Source: Malaya genurostris (taxonomy: Eukaryota > Arthropoda > Insecta > Diptera > Culicidae). From it: a stretch of 64,000 nucleotides of DNA. The stretch is from NCBI RefSeq assembly GCF_030247185.1, contig NC_080571.1, forward strand, positions 27,951,198-28,015,197, read 5' to 3'. Numbering within the stretch: position 1 is the stretch's first letter; each line of letters starts with the position of its first letter. The position numbers and the translations under genes were made by a program. This document shows, in pieces, positions 57,320 through 64,000 of the stretch. A model generated the notes under the pieces. The model did no database searches. It saw only the letters and a list, made by a program, of their open reading frames with translations, and had not been told where the DNA came from.

Positions 57320-58740
57320 TTACCGTTCCTTAAATATCTCCAGTTCACTCAACAGACCGATAATGTCATCTGACAGTGACAACACGACAACCGCCCATCC
57401 ATCCGAAGAAGCGGGAAGATATAAAAATCGGCTGCCTAATTCCCAGAAATTTCCTTCTTCGCCATCATGCAGGCAGCCTGCTTCGATTGACATCGCCTTC
57501 GACCGTGCGCTTGCTGCTTGACAATCGAACAACCAGACAGACAGACGGATGGAAGCCTGATGGTGGTGTCCCTGTACGCACCTTGCTTCTGTTGTCCACA
57601 GGCTGCTTGAATGGAAACGAAGGGGGAACGAACGAACCGAAAGTAACAAGTGGAATTTTATCTGTGTCATTTGATACTTGTCTCCGCTCCGCAGTCAGTC
57701 CCTTTGGCAAGGAAACGCAAAGCATTCAGAAGTTGGTTCGGAGTTCGATTCGATGCAGAGATGAAACAATCGTTTATCTCGTAATCGGGTTTTCGGCTCG
57801 AACGACAGCGACAGCAGCGTGTCGTTTGATATTGTCAAGTGACTGATGTCTTTTTGACTACTTAATCCCTTTGGCCGGGGAGATCGCACACGGCTCTTGT
57901 CACATTTGGACGGAACACGGATAGGATTACGTCGAGAATCGCACCGCGCGAACGGCTGCCTCTGGAAGGCCCGAAGAAGCGCACGGACGTCTTAAGTGGC
58001 TCCTGACGACGACGACGACGGGCTCGACGAATGTCGCAAGCCGCTCTAGCTCGATCCTACCCACAACAGCATCGGTTCACCCCTCGTTCAGTCTGTTTGA
58101 CTGTGACAGATTCTTTTGCACTTGGCGGACGAGGACAAATTTTAACCCGCTTGCAAGTACCGCACAGCAACAACAACAAAAAAATCATATTTTCCCTCAA
58201 TACAAAGAGGCATATGTCGAAGGTACCTCGCCAGAAAACAAAAGATAAACAAATGTATTAATAACTTCATCATCTGTTTTCGATATTTTCAACCGCGCGT
58301 GACGGACTGAAGTTGCCTAACCCTACCCTACCCTACCCTGTCCGGCCGTTCCGTGGTGGCCCGTTTTTCTTGTGGCCACAGTCGAATGAAGTGATGGAAA
58401 AAGCTGTGTGATCTTGAGCCCTCTCTCTCTCGGCATCGTCGTCGTCGTCGTTTTCGGTTGCCGATCGGTGATCGAGAGGATCGGATGTTTACACGAGACA
58501 TATGGCGCATTTAATCCGGGCTTTGTCCCCACGTCGCAATCCCGCGGCCGGGTCGATGCATTTGCAGCCACACCGCAGACCTGGCCTGGATGTTGTTTAA
58601 TAGCTGACAATAAAAATAAATCCTAATAATCAAAATATATCCACTGCAACCGAACAGCGGGGACGGGATGTCGAACGGCTTGTTCGGAACGCCGGGGACT
58701 ACCGCCAAGGCCACATGGAAATGGATGGATGGATGGGGCG
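57320..58740. other. GC-richer island 5, apparently single-copy
   Basis: GC-rich with CGACGACGACGACGGG near 58010, an ACCCTACCCTACCCTACCCTG run near 58320 and a GGATGGATGGATGG run near 58722. Frames such as 57376-57846 and 58031-58261 are not protein-like. No transposon ends are seen. Confidence 0.5.
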
Positions 58741-59174
58741 ATGAATTAATCCAATTTGTGATATGTTTATGATATGCTTTTCGTTTTCCAGTGCATTTTC
58801 GTCGTAAATCCGGTGGGTTTGAGTGATCTTCTGGACGTTTTTTTTGTGTTTTGTAAATTCTGTAGTGATGGTTCTGAAACGGAATGAGATGGTTTTAAAA
58901 CCGACGACTGTGACTCAACGTCGAGAATTGTTTACTCGTTGTCCGGGTTTGTCAAGTCCTATTGTTTTGATTGGGTGACGTCGTTTCAGTTCGTTGTGAT
59001 TTGTTTATGACATTACTGGAAAACATTTGAGTCATCTATGTTTAAATGGTTTCATAGCCATCGAATGTCTGCGAGATTTACGAGGAATTCCTCGGTCATA
59101 AAATTACATCGCAGTAGCTGACGATCCCCGCTATTGTTTTTTTTTTAACTGAAGACGTATTTAATCATTTCGCT
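58741..59174. other. Unassigned sequence
   Basis: Transition from the GC-richer island to AT-rich DNA. No feature supported. Confidence 0.35.
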
Positions 59175-59515
59175 TAACCGGTTCTTCCAAAACAAATGTA
59201 TATATCCGGTTTTTGCATTCAAACTTTTTACATACTGCCGCTGTGGGAACGCAGCTTAGATCAAGTTGCCCTTAACAAACAATCAAACCATGCTTCGGAA
59301 GAATCGGTTAAGTTTTTGTCCGGTTTTTGCATTCAAAGTTATTTTGTCCGGTTCTTGCAGAAAAGATGTTTTTAAACGATTCTTGCATTGCAAAATCCAT
59401 GTCCGGTTTTTGCTCTCAATGTTTTTATCCGATTTTTTGCATTCAAAAATACTTAAACGGGTTTTCCAAACTAAGTTGCACTTATCCGATTTTTGCTTTC
59501 AGCCATTCAATTACA
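59175..59515 (+). repeat. Degenerate tandem repeat (unit about 30-40 bases)
   Basis: The phrase TCCGGTTTTTGCATTCAAA and variants recur at least seven times with variable spacers (near 59205, 59318, 59348, 59400, 59430 and 59483, with a diverged GGTTCTTCCAAAA form near 59180 and 59462). The overlapping frames 59266-59574 and 59327-59590 merely read the repeat and are not genes. Confidence 0.8.
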
Positions 59516-59566
59516 TTCGGTCTACTACTAAGAATTGGATACTTCTGGCGCATTTTGTTACATATA

Positions 59567-60491
59567 AAGGGTGATTTTTTAAGAGCTTGAGAACTTTTTT
59601 AAACAATAAAACGCATAAAATTTGCAAAATCTCATCGGTTCTTTATTTTAAACGTTAGATTGGTACATGACATTTACTTTTTGAAGATAATTTCATTTAA
59701 ATGTTGACCGCGGCTGCGTCTTAGGTGGTCCATTCGGAAAGTCCAATTTTGGGCAACTTTTTCGAGCATTTCGGCCGGAATAGCCCGAATTTCTTCGGAA
59801 ATGTTGTCTTCCAAAGCTGGAATAGTTACTGGCTTATTTCTGTAGACTTTAGACTTGACGTAGCCCCACAAAAAATAGTCTAAAGGCGTCAAATCGCATG
59901 ATCTTGGTGGCCAACTTACCGGTCCATTTCTTGAGATGAATTGTTCTCCGAAGTTTTCCCTCAAAATGGCCATAGAATCGCGAGCTGTGTGGCATGTAGC
60001 GCCATCTTGTTGAAACCACATGTCAACCAAGTTCAGTTCTTCCATTTTTGGCAACAAAAAGTTTGTTAGCATCGAACGATAGCGATCGCCATTCACTGTA
60101 ACGTTGCGTCCAACAGCATCTTTGAAAAAATACGGTCCAATGATTCCACCAGCGTACAAACCACACCAAACAGTGCATTTTTCGGGATGCATGGGCAGTT
60201 CTTGAACGGCTTCTGGTTGCTCTTCACTCCAAATGCGGCAATTTTGCTTATTTACGTAGCCATTCAACCAGAAATGAGCCTCATCGCTGAACAAAATTTG
60301 TCGATAAAAAAGCGGATTTTCCGAATGGACCACCTAAGACGCAGCCGCGGTCAACATTTAAATGAAATTATCTTCAAAAAGTAAATGTCATGTACCAATC
60401 TAACGTTTAAAATAAAGAACCGATGAGATTTTGCAAATTTTATGCGTTTTATTGTTTAAAAAAGTTCTCAAGCTCTTAAAAAATCACCCTT
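59567..60491 (-). mobile_element. DD41D transposon remnant with inverted copies of one end
   Basis: The left ~170 bases (59567-59740) and right ~170 bases (60323-60491) are almost perfect inverted copies, starting AAGGGTGATTTTTTAAGAGC. TA flanks both sides (59565-59566, 60492-60493). The left end is the natural 3' end of the transposase gene. The right end is a second, inverted copy of that same end, replacing the promoter and the N-terminal coding part. It could still be moved by a transposase that recognises two such ends. Confidence 0.9.
59674..60333 (-). pseudogene. DD41D-type transposase, N-terminal part missing
   Basis: The frame of 219 codons is uninterrupted and holds the whole catalytic core. 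It has LFSDEAHFWLNG (first aspartate), MWFQQDGATCHTARDSM (second) and SCDLTPLDYFLWG (third), with 41 residues between the last two. That spacing matches the DD41D group of Tc1/mariner transposases. It ends at FRMDHLRRSRGQHLNEIIFKK (RTRMDHL-type C-terminus). The DNA-binding N-terminus is absent because sequence upstream of 60323 is an inverted copy of the gene's own last codons. The same final residues are therefore encoded on the plus strand at about 60322-60384. No function is expected. Confidence 0.88.
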
Positions 60492-60493
60492 TA

Positions 60494-61110
60494 GAACACA
60501 GCGATGACGTAATCATTGCACAGTGGTTCGAATCAATAAAAACGTGGACATAAATCAGTAGCTGCCAAACCGTTCTCTTAATGCGAAATTGAGAAATTTT
60601 TTACAAACATATACCCCGTAATTTGATTCTATCCCTAATTGTTCATGGCCTACTTTGACAAAAAATATAACTATAACTTTTTTTTTCTGAAGAGATAAAA
60701 TGTTTTTTCTTCTACAAAGTTTTAGAACTATTGAAAATAATTTACTTTGTCAAATATACCAAAAGTCTAGGTCGCAACGTTTCGGATATACAAAGCGTTT
60801 TTATGGCAACCCCCTTAAAATCAGTTTTTTATTCATAAATTGTTTCGAGTTATTTTGTTATGCATACTTTGAAGAAACAAAAAATCCCATTTTTTTATTG
60901 AAGATAGTGCATAGGTTTGTTGTTTCCTGGCAAAGTTATACATCATTTTAACTTTTTTTTACCTATGATAAAACCTTACACCGAAGCGAAATATGCAAGT
61001 TTATGCAGCTGATTTTTACAAAATTCATAGGAGAAGATATGCCCAATACTATAAAAAAACCTAAGTGAAACTCGATGGAACTTTTTTAGGCCTTTCCAAA
61101 GTTAGTTTTA
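60494..61110. other. AT-rich sequence, nothing recognised
   Basis: The style (AAAATTTT and AACTTTTTTTT runs, CGCAACGTTTCGGATATAC) resembles the AT-rich body at 50.5-53 kb, but I could not align a specific unit. No gene is seen. Confidence 0.35.
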
Positions 61111-61114
61111 GTTA

Positions 61115-63927
61115 TTGAATTATAACAACCCCCATAAAAGAAAGCCAACCTCATCTCCTAAAACGCCTTGTAAAGGCCCAAGGGTGTCCCCTGCGGGGAT
61201 CAACAAAGTTACAACACGGGGAAATGCTTTACAGAAACCGAAGCGAAAGGCTCCTGGTCTGGCAAACTTAAGATCAGACCAAGAATTTCCATCACTTCCT
61301 GGTGCAACAAAAACCCCAGTACCCCCAAAATTCAACTAGAGAATCAATCAAGTGCTGGACTACTGAAATTCTCTGATATTGTGGACTGGATTTTCAGAAC
61401 TTTCAATATCACTGATCCTCTTAAAAGTATGATGATGACATTTATGCCAACAATTAGAACATTTTTGAAGCAGTTGACTGCTACATGGCCCCTCCTTTCA
61501 GTGATTGTATCCTTCGATGGCTAACTCATCGGACGGGGTTGAGGATTCAATCACTGTCTTACAGTGGAATTGCAGAAGTATTATCCCGAAAATTGACTCA
61601 AAATTTTAATAAATAGTGTGAAATGTGACGCGTTTGCATTATGTGAAACCTGGTTGACTTCCAATATTTCCCGCAACTTCCACGATCTTAACATTATTCG
61701 CTTAGATCGAGATAACCCCTACGGAGGAGTACTTTTGGTTATCAAAAAGTGCTATTCTTTCTATCGAATTAACCTCCCCTCGATACCAGGTATTGAAGTG
61801 GTCGCATGTCATATCACAATCAAAGGCAAGGGTTAGTTTTAGGAGACTTCAACTCTCACGGTACGGGATGGGGTTGTCTTCATGATGATAACGATCTACG
61901 ATATTTGCGATAGCTTCAATATGACTATTCTGAACTCGGGAGAAATGACACGGATTCCCTCACCAACAGCAAGATCAAGTGCGCTAGATTTATCCCTTTG
62001 CTCGACCTCGTTACGACTAGATTGCAAGTGGGAGGCAATCCCTAATCCCCATGGTAGCGATCATCTACCTATCGTAATTTCAGTCGCCAGGGGATTGAGA
62101 CCATTGGAGACAATCAATGTTTCGTATGACCTCACACGAAATATTGATTGGAAATGCTACTCAATCTTGATATCTGAGAAACTAGAAACAACACAAGAAC
62201 TTCCTCCGGAGGAAGAGTACACGTTTTTGGCTGGCTTGATTCTCGATTCCGCGATTCAAGTTAAGACGAAACGTGTACCCGGCGCGAAAACTAACATCCG
62301 TCCTCCCTACCCGTGGTGGGACAAAGAGTGCTCATCTCTGAATGCGGAAAGTTCTCTAGAATTCAGAAAGTTCAGAAAAAAACGGAACACCTGATAATTA
62401 TCGGAATTACACGGCGCTAGACAGGCGAATGAAGAACTTAGTTAAAGCAAAGAAACTAATTTACTGGCGACGGTTTGTTGACGGATTAACAAAAGAAACA
62501 ACGATAAGCACTCTTTGGAACACTGCTCGACGAATGTGTAACCAAAACACGACGAACGAAAGCGAGGAATATTCTAACAGCTGGATATTCGATTTCGCTA
62601 AAAAAGTATGCCCCGATTCTGTTCCGGAACAGAAGATCTCCCGCGTCGCGATATCGAATACAAACGAAACACCGTTTTCGATGGTAGAGCTCTCACTTGC
62701 GCTTCTGTCATGTAATAATAATGCCCCAGGGGTAGACAGAATTAAATTCAACTTGTTGAAAAATCTGCCTGACTCTGCCAAAAGGCGCTTGTTGAATATA
62801 TTTAACAAGTTCCTGGAGGGTAATATTGTACCACATGATTGGAGACAAGTGGGAGTTATCACCATTCAAAAACCTGGGAAACCAGCCTTCGATCAGAATT
62901 CGTATCGGCCGATTGCTATGCTCTCCTGCATCCGGAAGTTGTTTGAAAAAATGATTCTCTTTCGTTTAGACAATTGGGTCGAGACTAATGGCTTGCTTTC
63001 AGATACACAATTTGGTTTCCGCAAAGGTAAAGGAACGAACGATTGTCATGCGTTGCTCACAACAGAAATTCAAATGGCATTTGCTCGTAAAGAACAAATG
63101 GCATCAGTTTTCATAGACATCAAGGGGGCTTTTGACTCGGTTTCTATAAATATCTTATGTGAGAAGCTGCATCAGCATGGTCTTTCACCGATTTTGAATA
63201 ACTTTTTGTATAATCTATTGTCTGAGAAACACATGAATTTCGCGCATGGTGATTTGTCGACAGTACGATTCAGTTACATGGGTCTTCCTCAGGGCTCATG
63301 TGCCCACCCAGGAGATCAGGTTGTACCAAGGTTGTACCAAACAACGATATTGTCCGTGATGGAATACGGATGCTTCTACTTCCGATCCGCCGCGAACACC
63401 CATTTCATTAAACTGGAAAGAATTCAGTATCGTTGTTTGCGTATTGCCTTAGGTTGCATGCAGTCGACTCATACGATGAGTCTCGAAGTGCTCGCGGGTG
63501 TCTTACCATTGAAAAATCGATTCTGGGATCTCTCATATCGATTGCTAATCCGATGCGATATCTTGAATCCGATGGTGATTGAAAACTTTGAAAGGCTTGT
63601 CGAGCTCAATTCTCAGACCCGTTTTATGTCCTTGTATTTTGATTACATGGCTCAGAATATTAATCCTTCTTCGTTTGTTTTCAACCGTGCTGATTTCTCG
63701 GATACTTCTGATTCTACTGTGTTTTTCGACACATCCATGAGAGAAGAGATTCGTGGGATTCCGGATCACGTGCGCCCTCAAGTGGCCCCAAATATTTTTT
63801 ATAATAAATTTAGAACAGTCAATTGTGAAAAGATGTTTTACACTGACGGATCAAATCTCAACGGGTCCACAAGCTTCGGTATCTTCAATCAGAACATCAC
63901 CGCTTCATACAAACTCAGTGATCCCGC
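61115..63927 (+). pseudogene. I-like LINE, broken (Gag end, endonuclease, RT, RNase H start)
   Basis: A proline/lysine-rich frame (61115-61339) and following sequence are the end of the Gag-like ORF1. ORF2 begins near 61519. Endonuclease motifs are visible but broken by stops and frame changes: LQWNCRSIIPK, DAFALCETWL, LGDFNSHG and GSDHLPIV. The long frame from 62429 has APGVDRIKFNLLKNLPD, YRPIAMLSCIRKLFEK, GFRKGKGTNDC and SVFIDIKGAFDSVS. After GLPQGSC the sequence jumps to RLYQTTILSVMEYGCF, so the segment with the catalytic DD pair is deleted in frame. The RNase H start FYTDGSNLNGSTSFGIF follows. Homology ends at ~63927. It belongs to the same family as 23608-25707. Confidence 0.88.
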
Positions 63928-64000
63928 CCCCGCGCGGGCCACCCGCCGGGTTCTCGTTGCGTTCCCGCGGACCCACACGTAAGAATACGAAAACCATCGA
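63928..64000. other. Abrupt GC-rich sequence replacing the LINE RNase H
   Basis: After GATCCCGCC the sequence turns very GC-rich (GCGCGGGCCACCCGCCGGG) and no longer matches the RNase H of the sister copy. The frame simply runs on to a stop at 63980-63982. The nature of the joining sequence cannot be judged because the window ends. Confidence 0.6.

Noticed and set aside
57376..57846. Open frame of 156 codons in island 5
   Set aside because: No domain, antisense overlaps, no plausible splice context; treated as chance.
59266..59590. Two overlapping frames with internally repeated residues
   Set aside because: They read a degenerate tandem DNA repeat; the peptide repeats only mirror the DNA repeats.
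1..64000. CRISPR array, bacterial operon or prophage
   Set aside because: No regularly spaced short direct repeats, no ribosome-binding sites before frames, and all recognised proteins are eukaryotic transposon types.

Overview
The window looks like repeat-dominated nuclear DNA of an insect, most likely a mosquito (Culicidae, perhaps culicine). It is AT-rich and shows no intact host protein-coding gene. It is built mainly of transposable elements: a BEL/Pao LTR retrotransposon, mariner, DD37E and DD41D members of the Tc1/mariner superfamily, hAT-like MITEs, non-LTR retrotransposon remnants with reverse transcriptase and RNase H, and a tRNA-headed short repeat. DD37E elements were first described from mosquitoes; with the overall texture this supports a mosquito, but the species cannot be proved from the sequence alone.

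Layout. 0-8 kb: an inverted repeat pair (373-650 and 7590-7858) brackets a hAT-like MITE inserted in an inverted copy of itself, a 5'-damaged mariner, a dispersed repeat in inverted pairs, a 1.1-kb element with CCCAAGTAAC ends and a LINE reverse transcriptase remnant. 8.2-9.4 kb: a GC-richer island. 9.6-13 kb: a hAT MITE, a transposase scrap and short dispersed repeats. 13058-16948: a giant palindrome with arms of about 1.83 kb, flanked by TA. 19.4-21.3 kb: a second GC-richer island. 21.5-25.7 kb: two different LINE fragments head to head. 26.9-28.4 kb: a third island. 28694-29464: a palindrome whose arms each hold a tRNA-like gene.

33770-41620: a mariner copy split by a nearly complete BEL/Pao element (34594-41250) with almost identical LTRs and a 5-bp target duplication. 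42664-43957: a dead DD37E transposon. 44806-46213: another CCCAAGTA-ended element. 46.6-48.2 kb: a fourth GC-rich island. 48885-50335: a probable retroinsertion flanked by perfect 23-bp direct repeats. 50490-54417: a second giant foldback element carrying a TA-flanked MITE. 55.6-57.1 kb: a nested foldback with a hAT MITE. 57.3-58.7 kb: a fifth island. 59567-60491: a DD41D transposon whose two ends are inverted copies of its own 3' coding end. 61.1-63.9 kb: a damaged I-like LINE, ending at an abrupt GC-rich junction.

No genes work together here as a host pathway. The best candidates for something undescribed are structural: a family of TA-inserting elements with CCC(A/G)AGTA ends, of which the giant palindrome is the extreme member; the paired tRNA-like palindrome; and the self-foldback DD41D element. 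The GC-richer islands are the best candidates for host regulatory or untranslated sequence.
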